Assembly: GCF_018687515.1 (NCBI RefSeq)
Contig: NZ_CP061294.1
Span: 62,001 to 126,000, forward strand
Origin: Polynucleobacter sp. MWH-Spelu-300-X4
Lineage (GTDB): Bacteria > Pseudomonadota > Gammaproteobacteria > Burkholderiales > Burkholderiaceae
DNA: 64,000 nucleotides
Reading direction: 5' to 3'
Both the position numbers and the translations under genes were made by a program. The stretch's first letter is position 1, and each line of letters opens with the position of its first letter. Below the pieces are notes generated by a model. It was not told the origin of the DNA and ran no database searches. It saw only the letters and a list, made by a program, of their open reading frames with translations. This document shows positions 51,318 to 59,355 of this stretch, piece by piece.

Positions 51318-52922
51318 ATCTGTATCGTCTTCGGATCCACCATCCTCGGCAATATCTAGGCTCTGCATGAGTTTTTCTAAACGATAGCGTCGTTGCCTTA
51401 AATTACCTTCATCAACAACGCTATTGCTAAAAGCATTTGCAAAAGATTTACTTGCCATCATGAGTGCTTTACGTTGTTCAAGCGTTTCAATTTGTATGAG
51501 TTTTGGGGTTGATCTTGGTGAGTGTTCTCGTATGTCAATCACTGCACCATGTTCATGCTGGATGCTCGGAATATCTGCTAGTAATAATTCAGCTTTAGAT
51601 AAATTAAGTTGATTAGCCACAATCACTCGATGGCAAGTTAATAGCATGTCACCAGTAAAGCGGTGACTACTCTCTCCTAAAGTTTTAATGACAGCGTTAG
51701 CTAGGAGATTCCATCTATTGAGTGAAGCATTGGGGCAACTCAACATTATTTTTGACAACAACTCTTGTGCTTCCGTAATGCCTTGTTGACTAGCTTGCCA
51801 AACCCAATAAGAGGCTTGCAACCCTTCAATAGCTTCATCAATTTGAGCACGCTTACGCCATAGTGATGAACCTTTACGATACTGTGCCTGTGGGTGCCCT
51901 AGATCTGCTGCTTTATCAAAGCAGGCATCACTATCTTCAGCGCTATAGCCAGAGTATTGAGGCATACGGTTAATAAGGCCTAGCGCGAACCAAGCATCAC
52001 GATCACCTTTTTTGGCTGCTAGCTTTAACCAATACACAGCCTGCTTTAAGCGAGCGTTACCACCAGTCTCAGATACTTCCGAAGTATTTTCTAAAGAAGA
52101 ATTTTTTTCCTCTAGTTTGGCTAAGCGAAGACCTAGTGTTAATTGTGCAGGACTAAAACCTAGTTCTGCAGCTATCTCTAGCGCTTCAATGTTTTGTAAA
52201 TGTTGCCAAGCTGCCCAATAGATAAGCGTATGTTCAGCTAAATGTTTTTTGGAGCCTAGTAATGTAGGTAAATGTATTTCTAGTGCTGGTAATAATTCTT
52301 TACCTACTGAGCTACTTGCTAGCGAAAGCAAGCTGGCTAAACCCACTTCATTATTTTGCTTCGCGAGATGAAGCATGATTTTTTTAGATCGTTCAGGATC
52401 TTTTTTGCCAAGTCGACCATCGTCTAAGCATTGAGCTAAAAGTTTTTGTGCCTTAATCTGATCTTCAAATGAATCAAGGTCTGCTAGTTCCTCTAAGTAA
52501 CGCAGCGCCAATCCAAACATATCATCTAGAGAGCCTACTTCACTCCAATCAGTTGTTATTAAAGAGTTAAAGGCAGCATAAGAAGATTGCCCACTAGTAT
52601 TTAGATGGAAGATTACTTGGGTAAACAGCCACCTGGCTAAGGTTTGGCCTGCGCTTGCTGAGTGAACAATGCACTTCCATGCAAATTTAGCTTGTTCTTT
52701 GGATAAAACATCATCTAAAGCCAAATTAGAAACGATTAAATTTGAAATATCCCTTATAAATCCTGTGGTTATTGAATATTTCTCAAGCCAAAGTAGAGCA
52801 TTGGAGATGTTTTTAGGTGTACCAGGCTCTCCAAATAGGTAGATTTCACCAATTTTCTGTTGCGCAAAAGCATCACCAGATCTGGCATTTTTCATAATTT
52901 TCAGAAATTCTCTACTCGCCAC
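51312..52922 (-). CDS. Orphan Sel1-like repeat protein
   Basis: A 536-residue cytoplasmic protein without signal peptide or membrane helix. Sel1-like repeats are visible at the N-terminus (ARSGDAFAQQKIGEIYLFGE.., residues about 13-50) and again near residues 255-400 (AAELGFSPAQLTLGLRLA, WLKLAAKKGDRDAWFALGLI, KAADLGHPQAQYRKG, ASQQGITEAQELLSKI). Between them is divergent helical sequence. The last 100 residues are polar and end in an acidic tail (DGGSEDDTDE). Sel1 proteins act as scaffolds in signalling or envelope processes; no function can be assigned here. Neighbours are tatC (convergent) and a porin (divergent). Confidence 0.8.
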   Translation of the reverse strand: MASREFLKIMKNARSGDAFAQQKIGEIYLFGEPGTPKNISNALLWLEKYSITTGFIRDISNLIVSNLALDDVLSKEQAKFAWKCIVHSASAGQTLARWLFTQVIFHLNTSGQSSYAAFNSLITTDWSEVGSLDDMFGLALRYLEELADLDSFEDQIKAQKLLAQCLDDGRLGKKDPERSKKIMLHLAKQNNEVGLASLLSLASSSVGKELLPALEIHLPTLLGSKKHLAEHTLIYWAAWQHLQNIEALEIAAELGFSPAQLTLGLRLAKLEEKNSSLENTSEVSETGGNARLKQAVYWLKLAAKKGDRDAWFALGLINRMPQYSGYSAEDSDACFDKAADLGHPQAQYRKGSSLWRKRAQIDEAIEGLQASYWVWQASQQGITEAQELLSKIMLSCPNASLNRWNLLANAVIKTLGESSHRFTGDMLLTCHRVIVANQLNLSKAELLLADIPSIQHEHGAVIDIREHSPRSTPKLIQIETLEQRKALMMASKSFANAFSNSVVDEGNLRQRRYRLEKLMQSLDIAEDGGSEDDTDE

Positions 52923-53003
52923 TAGACAAATTCACTATATTTATAAGGGTTAATATGTATTTGAACCTAATTTTCCTTTGAAAAGTATAACTATAAAATC
53001 ATT

Positions 53004-53032
53004 TTGTTGCGTAGATGCAACACTCCTATAAA
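53004..53032 (+). promoter_or_regulatory. candidate promoter of the first porin gene
   Basis: TTGTTG (53004-53009), 17-bp spacer, TATAAA (53027-53032). Transcription would start near 53039, leaving a leader of about 125 nt that contains a small stem CCTAG-AGAA-CTAGG. Such long leaders are common for porins under small-RNA control. Confidence 0.5.
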
Positions 53033-53164
53033 AACAAGCAAGAATCGACAGAAAGAACCACCCCAAGACCCGCAACCATATAAGAACCGCCATAAGCCTC
53101 ATGCAGTATGACCAAGTCCCTAGAGAACTAGGTACGTTTATTTCACATTTATGGAGATTTACGA

Positions 53165-54409
53165 ATGAAAAAATCACTTATCGCTTTAGCAGCTCTTTCA
53201 GCAATCGCTGGTGCAGCTCAAGCTCAATCAAGCGTTGAAGTTTATGGTTTGATCGATATGTCTTACGGTACAGTTAAATCAACTGGTGTAAAAGAAGACA
53301 AATTGACAAGCACAGGCGGTACTAACTCAGCTAACGGTACTGGTACATTGAACGGTACACGTCTAGGTTTCCGTGGCACTGAAGATTTAGGTGGCGGCAC
53401 TAAAGCTGGCTTCGTTATGGAATACGGTGTTAACTTGACAGCTGCTGAAGATCCAGCAACTGCTGACGCTGTTAAAGGTCAAGCAATGGCTAACTTGCGT
53501 CAAGGTTTTGTGTCTTTGAGCAATGCTAAATTAGGTACAGTTGTTGCTGGCACTATCTACAGCCCAATTGATGCGACATCTGGCTCATTAGCTGGTGCAC
53601 AAGCTCACGGTGGCACAAACTGGGGCACTGGTGCAGCATCATTGTTCAAGTATGGTCAAAATGCTCGCGCAGCTAACGGTATTGCTTATGTATCACCAAC
53701 ATTTGCTGGTTTGACAGCTAAAGTTGGTACACAACAAGCTGAAAACGTAAAAGTTAACGGTTCTGCTAAGACTAACGGCGCAACTATCTGGGCTCTTGAC
53801 TATGCTCAAGGTCCTGTAAAAGCTGGTTACGCTTACGAAAAAATCAAGAATGCAAGCGTTGCAGCTGCAGCTGTAGGTACAGTTTCAGCAGCAGGTACAG
53901 CAACTGCCGCGGCAGCTCCTAAATTTGCCTTTACTGGTTTAATTGGTTCAGACAACGACAACAACATCCAAATTGGTTCTGGTGCTGGCGCAAGCGTTAA
54001 TGCTGATTTAACATATAACGTATTTGGCGGCTCATACAACTTTGGCTTTGCTACTGTTGGTTTGAATGAAGCTAAATACAAAGTTCAAACGAACGGCAAT
54101 GGCACAGCCACTTCACTTGTTTTCGGTAAGTTTGAGAGCACACAAGATTCAGTGTCATTCACAGTTCCTGTGACTGCTACTTTATCGTTGGGTGGTGCTT
54201 ATACTGATGGTAAGCTTGAAGCTGACGGCGCAAAGCTTTGGGATACAAAAGCTTATGACTTGTTAGCTGTTTACACATTGAGCAAGCGTACTAATGTTTA
54301 CTTGATCAATGGTCAAACTAAGTTTGATAAAGCTAGCTCAAATGCATTAACAGGTGCAGCTTCAGTTAAGCAAACTCAAACAATGGTTGGCGTACGTCAC
54401 TCATTCTAA
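53165..54409 (+). CDS. OmpC-type general porin
   Basis: A 414-residue outer-membrane beta-barrel of the betaproteobacterial porin family (Porin_4 type). The signal peptide is residues 1-20 (MKKSLIALAALSAIAGAAQA), then QSSVEVYGLIDMSYG, the standard first strand. RLGFRGTEDLGGGTKAGFVMEYG near residue 67 and a C-terminal aromatic residue (VGVRHSF) are family marks needed for BAM recognition. Alanine/lysine-rich loops occur mid-protein. The start region (53149-53193) is identical to that of the second porin at 63249-63293. A terminator follows. Confidence 0.94.
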   Translation: MKKSLIALAALSAIAGAAQAQSSVEVYGLIDMSYGTVKSTGVKEDKLTSTGGTNSANGTGTLNGTRLGFRGTEDLGGGTKAGFVMEYGVNLTAAEDPATADAVKGQAMANLRQGFVSLSNAKLGTVVAGTIYSPIDATSGSLAGAQAHGGTNWGTGAASLFKYGQNARAANGIAYVSPTFAGLTAKVGTQQAENVKVNGSAKTNGATIWALDYAQGPVKAGYAYEKIKNASVAAAAVGTVSAAGTATAAAAPKFAFTGLIGSDNDNNIQIGSGAGASVNADLTYNVFGGSYNFGFATVGLNEAKYKVQTNGNGTATSLVFGKFESTQDSVSFTVPVTATLSLGGAYTDGKLEADGAKLWDTKAYDLLAVYTLSKRTNVYLINGQTKFDKASSNALTGAASVKQTQTMVGVRHSF

Positions 54410-54462
54410 TCACACGCTGGCTTAGCCAGTTAAAGATTAGTACGTAGTACTAAGTTGTATTG

Positions 54463-54494
54463 AAACCCACTCTGGCAACAGGGTGGGTTTTTTC
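54463..54494 (+). terminator. Rho-independent terminator of the first porin
   Basis: AAACCCAC (54463-54470) pairs with GTGGGTTT (54483-54490) and is followed by a T run to 54493. It lies 53 nt after the porin stop. Confidence 0.88.
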
Positions 54495-54501
54495 TTGTCT
54501 G

Positions 54502-54794
54502 TTATTTGTTGGATTTGTTTAAGTCAGCTCGTTGCTGATTGAGCTTGATTTGTTGTTGATTTAACTTAGTACGCTTTTGCTGTAGCTTGGCTGTATCCAG
54601 TTGCTGTTTAAGTTGATTAACACGCTGTTGTTCAGGTGTCGTTGTTTCCGTTAATCTAGTTGTAGTTGCCACACTACCTATGCCGTAATGCCACTCACCT
54701 AATAGTTTTGCGTGGATGGTTCGCCAGCTTCTACTGTTGTTCTTACTGGCTGTCCTTTAATACGTACTGTAACGAGATACTTGTTTATACACAT
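54502..54794 (-). pseudogene. frameshifted small gene of unknown type (coiled-coil end)
   Basis: Reading from an ATG at 54794 on the minus strand gives MCINKYLVTVRIKGQPVRTT then VEAGEPS, and stops soon after. Restoring one C near 54713-54716 (TCC to TCCC) continues smoothly with HAKLLGEWHYGIGSVATTT and a Gln/Lys/Leu-rich coiled coil (QQRVNQLKQQLDTAKLQQKR) to a TAA at 54502, about 97 residues in all. The two halves join so well that this is one gene with a 1-nt deletion, or a sequencing error. No family is recognised; style and size suggest a phage or conjugative-element accessory gene. Confidence 0.55.
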
Positions 54795-54810
54795 ATTTAT
54801 AGCGTCAAGC

Positions 54811-54825
54811 GTCCAGTAACTGGAC
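54811..54825. repeat. 7-1-7 perfect palindrome
   Basis: GTCCAGT-A-ACTGGAC, with no mismatch, lies just upstream of the frameshifted gene above. Its form suits a dimeric DNA-binding protein, perhaps a leftover operator of the decayed element. Confidence 0.35.
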
Positions 54826-54854
54826 ACTTATACGTATCTACAGCCACTCCTTAA

Positions 54855-55006
54855 CTATTTCTTAAACCCAGCTCGTAGTGCGCCACTAGCTAACTCTATT
54901 TTTGTTCATCTAGCTCACCTAAATCCACAGCTTGTTTAATCTTTTCTAGTGCGGTGATGACTTGATCTAAGTTGGCAACTTCTACAGCACTCTTGCTCTT
55001 TGGTAT
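54855..55006 (-). pseudogene. frameshifted gene fragment fused to the galE remnant
   Basis: On the minus strand the sequence reads SAVEVANLDQVITALEKIKQ, AVDLGELDEQK and stops. Adding one A to the A5 run (54899-54903 as T5 on the plus strand) continues with IELASGALRAGFKK and stops at 54855. So there is again a single-base loss in a homopolymer. The 5' end is lost at the junction with truncated galE. It looks like the C-terminus of a small element-borne protein; the family is not recognised. Confidence 0.5.
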
Positions 55007-55408
55007 CTAGTTGTTTGGCGCCCCATAAACAGTGGCTGAAGATGAAAAAACAATAGATTTAATATTTGCCAATGACATTTTCTCAAGTAAGTTTTTGCTA
55101 CCAATGAGGTTATTGTCGAAATAAATTGCTGGATTTTCTTCAGATTCTCGAACTGACTTTAAACCAGCAAAGTGCATGACTGAATTAATCTTGAAATTTT
55201 GAAAAATATTCTTGAGGCATTCAGCATCACGAATATCTCCATGAATAAAATTTACTGTTTGGTTAGTTATTGCTTTTATACGGTTAAAGACTTCAGGGTT
55301 ACTGTTGGAGAAGTTATCAATAACTACAACATTAATTCTAGCCTGCAATAGCTTAACTAGTACATGAGAGCCAATGTATCCTGCGCCACCTGTTAATAAT
55401 ATAGCCAT
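55007..55408 (-). pseudogene. galE: UDP-glucose 4-epimerase, 3'-truncated remnant
   Basis: The 133 residues are the N-terminal part of GalE: Rossmann motif LTGGAGYIGSHVLVKLL, VIDNFSNSNPEVFNRI, VNFIHGDIRDAECL and the FSSSATVYGAP strand with the catalytic Ser-Ser-Ala-Thr segment. Full GalE has about 338 residues with Tyr-x-x-x-Lys after this point, so the active-site pair and substrate domain are missing and the product cannot work. The break lies at a junction with unrelated sequence. It shares one base (TAATG) with the upstream glycosyltransferase stop, so the pair was once an operon. Confidence 0.85.
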
Positions 55409-57432
55409 TAAATGTGCTCTCTAATAAAGTTATCTATTGCAATAACTGATTGTTGATCATTAAAGAGGGCGTGATTTTTTCTTAAAATTTCAGAGCTAAT
55501 TGCTTCCAATTTGTCTTTATTTTTAAATAAATATTCAGCTTTTGAATAAAGTTCATTTTTAGATTTCAGTGGGGGTAGCTCTTCAATTTTAAGAATATTG
55601 AGCATAGCGCCAGTATGCCTCCCACGCATATATTCACCCTGAATAGTGAGAATTGGTTTTCCTAGGAATAGGGCTTGCAGGCTAGTGTTTCCACCTGTCC
55701 AACCAATTGAATCAAGCTCAATATCGGTTTCATTCATTAATGCCATAAACTCTTCGTGCGGCATTCTTGGGAAGATGTGCACATGTTTATTAAAGTCAAG
55801 CATATGAAGCTTAAATTGGTTCTTCAACCTAGTAATAAATGAGTCGGTCGATGGTTTAGTTACATCTTCAATAAATACAAGTTTTGCATTTGGGATTGTT
55901 TTGCAAATTTCTATAAAAATATCATCATCGTGTGGCAAATATTTGAATAATGATTGTAAGCAGCCTATATTGAAAAAATCAGAGTTTAATTTTTTAAGAA
56001 CCTTCTCTTTTAAGGTAGGGTATGGTGGGATAAAGAGCCCTAAATTAGGTAATCTAACTAACTTCTCGGTGTAATGGTTCTCGGCATTTTCTGGTTCCAT
56101 CAAATCGCTAGAAAGATAGTAATCAACAACTTTAGATCCTGAAGTTACAGGATGAGACCAGTTTGTAAATTGGAGCGGTGAAAATCTAATGTTAGCCAAA
56201 AACTTTCCGTCAGAGGTCATGCCAATATCTTGCATAAATAAGGCGTCTAATTGAAGGTCTCTAATTTGATCAACCACATCGATGAGATTGGTTTCATCTA
56301 ATTGGATATCAATTAGTGAGCCTAATTGTTGCAGTTGATTCAGGTAATGATTGGTGGGTTCACCGTTTATCCTTATAAAAAATATCTCATAATCTGTTGC
56401 TGGTAATTGCTTGATCCAGGCCAAGATGTCTGTATCTACGTGATATCTAAATCGGGATAGGACGCCCAGTTTTATCTTGCAAGAATCTTGATTAATCTTC
56501 TTCTCAAACTTGGGGATTCTATGGCTCAGTATTTGGCTAATAATTTGGCAGATATTTTCGTTAATTTGGCGATCATTTTTTTGTTGATATGCCAAATAAA
56601 ACAAATTTACCCTTAAGAGAACTGAAATAATGATTTCAAATTCTTGATTGGTTAACGAACTTATTAGATTTACCAATGAAATAGCATTATTCAGAGAAGT
56701 TTGTACAGATTCCCTTGCAATATCTATCTCTGATGTACTGTTGTAATTAGAGGGAATTTTTATTAATTGGATAATTTGTTCACAAAAAAGACGCACATCA
56801 TTTGATATCAAATTATTTTTATATGAGTGTATTAGGTATTGACTTAAACATTCAAAGCTATCATCTAGAAGACCAATTTTCTGAACGATATCAGACTTTG
56901 TTTTGAGTGCAGACAAGTGGTTAGGGTTGATGCTGAGTAAAAAATTGATGTAATTTAAAGCTTGTTTAGAGTCGTTCAGCTCATTACAGCAAACTGCAAT
57001 ATTATTGAGCGCATCTTGATTGGAGGGTTCAAGAGATAAGATCTTTTTATAGATTGTTAACTCAGAATCTTTTTTGCCAAGCTTTCCCAATGCTACGGCT
57101 TGGTTGAAAAGAACTGGCAGTGAGTTTGGAAGAAGTTGCTGTATTTCATCTAATAAATAAAGGCAATCTTTGTAGTTGCCAAGTTGCCCAAAGCAAATTG
57201 CTTTATTAAATAGATATTCTGGTTTTTTAGGGTTAATCGTAATTGCTTGATCTAAGTGATTTATTGCAACAGAAAAATTATTTTCTGCCATTGAAATTAG
57301 CCCTAAATAGTATCTACTTGGCTCAATGGCAGATTTTTCTTCAATCATTTGATTGAATGCGGCCGCAGCTTCATTAAGGCGATTCTCTCTGTATAGGGAG
57401 ATTGCAGAGGCTAATTGGTTGGTATCAGACAT
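55408..57432 (-). CDS. TPR protein with SPINDLY/OGT-type glycosyltransferase domain
   Basis: A 674-residue cytoplasmic protein. Residues about 5-210 form TPR repeats (NEAAAAFNQMIEE, YYLGLISMAENNFSVAINHL, YLFNKAICFGQLGNYKDCL, LFNQAVALGKLGKKDSELTIY, ALNNIAVCCNELNDSKQAL). From about 325 there is a GT41-like catalytic part: IKLGVLSRFRYHVD, RFSPLQFTNWSHPVTSGSKV, YLSSDLMEPENAENHYTEKL, and the nucleotide-sugar region GWTGGNTSLQALFLGKPILT. Such enzymes add sugars to proteins (flagellin, adhesins) or glycans; the acceptor is unknown. The gene is AT-rich next to its neighbours and followed by galE debris, which suggests horizontal gain. Confidence 0.8.
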   Translation of the reverse strand: MSDTNQLASAISLYRENRLNEAAAAFNQMIEEKSAIEPSRYYLGLISMAENNFSVAINHLDQAITINPKKPEYLFNKAICFGQLGNYKDCLYLLDEIQQLLPNSLPVLFNQAVALGKLGKKDSELTIYKKILSLEPSNQDALNNIAVCCNELNDSKQALNYINFLLSINPNHLSALKTKSDIVQKIGLLDDSFECLSQYLIHSYKNNLISNDVRLFCEQIIQLIKIPSNYNSTSEIDIARESVQTSLNNAISLVNLISSLTNQEFEIIISVLLRVNLFYLAYQQKNDRQINENICQIISQILSHRIPKFEKKINQDSCKIKLGVLSRFRYHVDTDILAWIKQLPATDYEIFFIRINGEPTNHYLNQLQQLGSLIDIQLDETNLIDVVDQIRDLQLDALFMQDIGMTSDGKFLANIRFSPLQFTNWSHPVTSGSKVVDYYLSSDLMEPENAENHYTEKLVRLPNLGLFIPPYPTLKEKVLKKLNSDFFNIGCLQSLFKYLPHDDDIFIEICKTIPNAKLVFIEDVTKPSTDSFITRLKNQFKLHMLDFNKHVHIFPRMPHEEFMALMNETDIELDSIGWTGGNTSLQALFLGKPILTIQGEYMRGRHTGAMLNILKIEELPPLKSKNELYSKAEYLFKNKDKLEAISSEILRKNHALFNDQQSVIAIDNFIREHI

Positions 57433-57653
57433 TTCAAGATATTAACTTAGAGCATCTAATTAATAAAAATACCAAAATTTTCACTATTTACGAATAAATT
57501 CATTCTCAAATGTTAGCCCTTTATTCCCTAAATAAGGGCAAATACCCTCCCTTTTATTCTCAAAATCTGCTAAAAAGTACAAATCTAGCTAATTACTGGA
57601 AGTTTTCTTTATTTCTAGTTTTATGGCTTAGGTAAACATACACAGGAGCAAAA

Positions 57654-58553
57654 ATGAAAAAGAATTTATTAATTGCAGCAATGCTTGGTTTAGGTTTAAT
57701 TTCTGCAGCTCAAGCTGCAAGTACTTTGGATAAGATTAAATCATCTAGTGCCGTAACAATGGGTGTTCGTGAATCTTCAGGTGCTTTGTCATATACGGTG
57801 GGTGATGGCAAATATGCTGGTTACCATGTAGAGATTTGTCAACGTGTTTTAGGTGATATTCAAAAACAGTTGAAGTTAAAAAAATTAGATATTACTTATC
57901 AGGCCGTTACATCACAAAATCGTCTACCTTTAGTTGCTAATGGCACAGTAGATATTGAGTGTGGCTCTACAACCAATAATGCAACTCGTCAAAAAGATGT
58001 GGCGTTTGCTGTAACAACTTATGTTGAAGAAGTGCGTATTGCTGTTAAAGCAAATTCAGGAATTACTTCTCTGAACCAATTAAATGGTAAGAAAGTTGCA
58101 ACAACAACTGGTACAACATCTGTCCAATTATTGCGTAAGCATGAAAAAGCTAGCGGTGTAGATTTCAATGAAGTATTTGGTAAAGACCACGCTGATAGTT
58201 TCTTATTATTGGAATCAGGACGCGCTGATGCCTTCGTGATGGATGGCTCTATTTTGGCTGGCAATATTGCCAATGCAAAAAATCCAGCAGACTTTAAAAT
58301 TGTTGGTGAGGTAATTGCTGTTGAGCCAATCGCCATTATGTTACGTAAGGACGATCCTGAATTTAAAAAAGCTGTTGATGACAGCATTAAGAAAATGATG
58401 AAGGATGGCACTTTGGCTAAGTTATGGGATAAATGGTTCTTGCAACCAATCCCACCAAAAGGCAATAAGGTTGGACTAGCTTTATCAGCAAGTACTAAAG
58501 ATGCTTGGGCTCATCCAAATGACAAACCTGCTGAAGAGTATGCGAAGAAATAA
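57654..58553 (+). CDS. gltI: Glutamate/aspartate ABC transporter substrate-binding protein
   Basis: The 299-residue periplasmic protein has a signal peptide (cut after AQA, near residue 21) and a family 3 solute-binding fold: TLDKIKSSSAVTMGVRESSGALSY, GYHVEICQRV, the DIECGSTTNNATRQKDV hallmark of GltI, and FVMDGSILAGNIA. It binds L-glutamate/L-aspartate and feeds GltJKL. The ACAGGAGCAAAA ribosome binding site supports the start. The preceding 221-nt gap is AT-rich with no clear promoter. Confidence 0.93.
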   Translation: MKKNLLIAAMLGLGLISAAQAASTLDKIKSSSAVTMGVRESSGALSYTVGDGKYAGYHVEICQRVLGDIQKQLKLKKLDITYQAVTSQNRLPLVANGTVDIECGSTTNNATRQKDVAFAVTTYVEEVRIAVKANSGITSLNQLNGKKVATTTGTTSVQLLRKHEKASGVDFNEVFGKDHADSFLLLESGRADAFVMDGSILAGNIANAKNPADFKIVGEVIAVEPIAIMLRKDDPEFKKAVDDSIKKMMKDGTLAKLWDKWFLQPIPPKGNKVGLALSASTKDAWAHPNDKPAEEYAKK

Positions 58554-58578
58554 TTCCTAATCAAGAAAGTAGAGCTAC

Positions 58579-59346
58579 ATGTCTTGGAATTGGGAAGTAT
58601 TTTGTAAAAGCACTTTAGAAGAAGATTTCTCCCCTGTATGTTTTGGTACAGGTGGAGAAACTACTTATTTAGATTGGATGCTATCTGCCTGGGGCTGGAC
58701 CTTATCGGTTTCAGCCCTTGGTCTTTTGATTGCAATGATTCTCGGGATCCTGATGGGTACTCTAAGAACATTGCCGCCAGATAATGTAATTACTCGGCTA
58801 TTAGCTGCTATAGGTAATGTTTGGGTTGAGCTATTCAGAAACATTCCTGTATTAGTTCAGGTATTTCTTTGGTATCACGTATTACCTGCCATCATTCCGG
58901 TTATGAAGGGTTTACCTTCATTCATTTTAGTTAGTCTTGCTTTGGGCTTTTTTACATCCTCACGTATTGCTGAGCAAGTGAGGGCTGGTATTGGGGCATT
59001 ACCAAGAGGTCAGCGTTTTGCTGCTTTAGCAATGGGCTTAACAACAGCTCAATCATATCGTTATGTGATTCTCCCGATGGCATTACGTATTGTGATTCCG
59101 CCGCTAACCTCAGAGTCAATGAATATTATTAAAAACTCTTCAGTAGCGTTTGCTGTGTCTGTAGCAGATTTAACTTTATTTGCTATGCAAGCTCAAGAAG
59201 AAACTTCTAGAGGTATTGAAATTTACCTAGGCGTCACTACTTTGTACGTCATTTCTGCATTAGCAGTTAATAGAGTGATGGCTTTGATTGAGTCAAGAAC
59301 ACGAGTGCCTGGATTTATCGCTTCTGCCAGTACTGGCGGGCATTAA
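58579..59346 (+). CDS. gltJ: Glutamate/aspartate ABC transporter permease GltJ
   Basis: A 255-residue His/Glu/Gln/Arg/opine-family permease. The W-GWTLSVSALGLLIAMILG first helix, WVELFRNIPVLVQVFLWY motif and the EAA-like loop EQVRAGIGALPRGQRFAALAMGL (near residue 133) are clear. It begins MSWNWEVFCKS as GltJ proteins do. It lies between gltI (25 nt) and gltK (9 nt). Confidence 0.93.
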   Translation: MSWNWEVFCKSTLEEDFSPVCFGTGGETTYLDWMLSAWGWTLSVSALGLLIAMILGILMGTLRTLPPDNVITRLLAAIGNVWVELFRNIPVLVQVFLWYHVLPAIIPVMKGLPSFILVSLALGFFTSSRIAEQVRAGIGALPRGQRFAALAMGLTTAQSYRYVILPMALRIVIPPLTSESMNIIKNSSVAFAVSVADLTLFAMQAQEETSRGIEIYLGVTTLYVISALAVNRVMALIESRTRVPGFIASASTGGH

Positions 59347-59355
59347 AGGAAAAAT

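Noticed and set aside
54666-54854. 62-residue plus-strand open frame in the debris region
   Set aside because: The minus strand carries convincing broken genes there; the plus-strand frame is low-complexity in character and lacks a ribosome binding site.
57520-57545. Hairpin GCCCTT...AAGGGC before gltI as terminator or switch
   Set aside because: Only 6 bp pair with a 12-nt loop and no T run; likely chance in an AT-rich gap.
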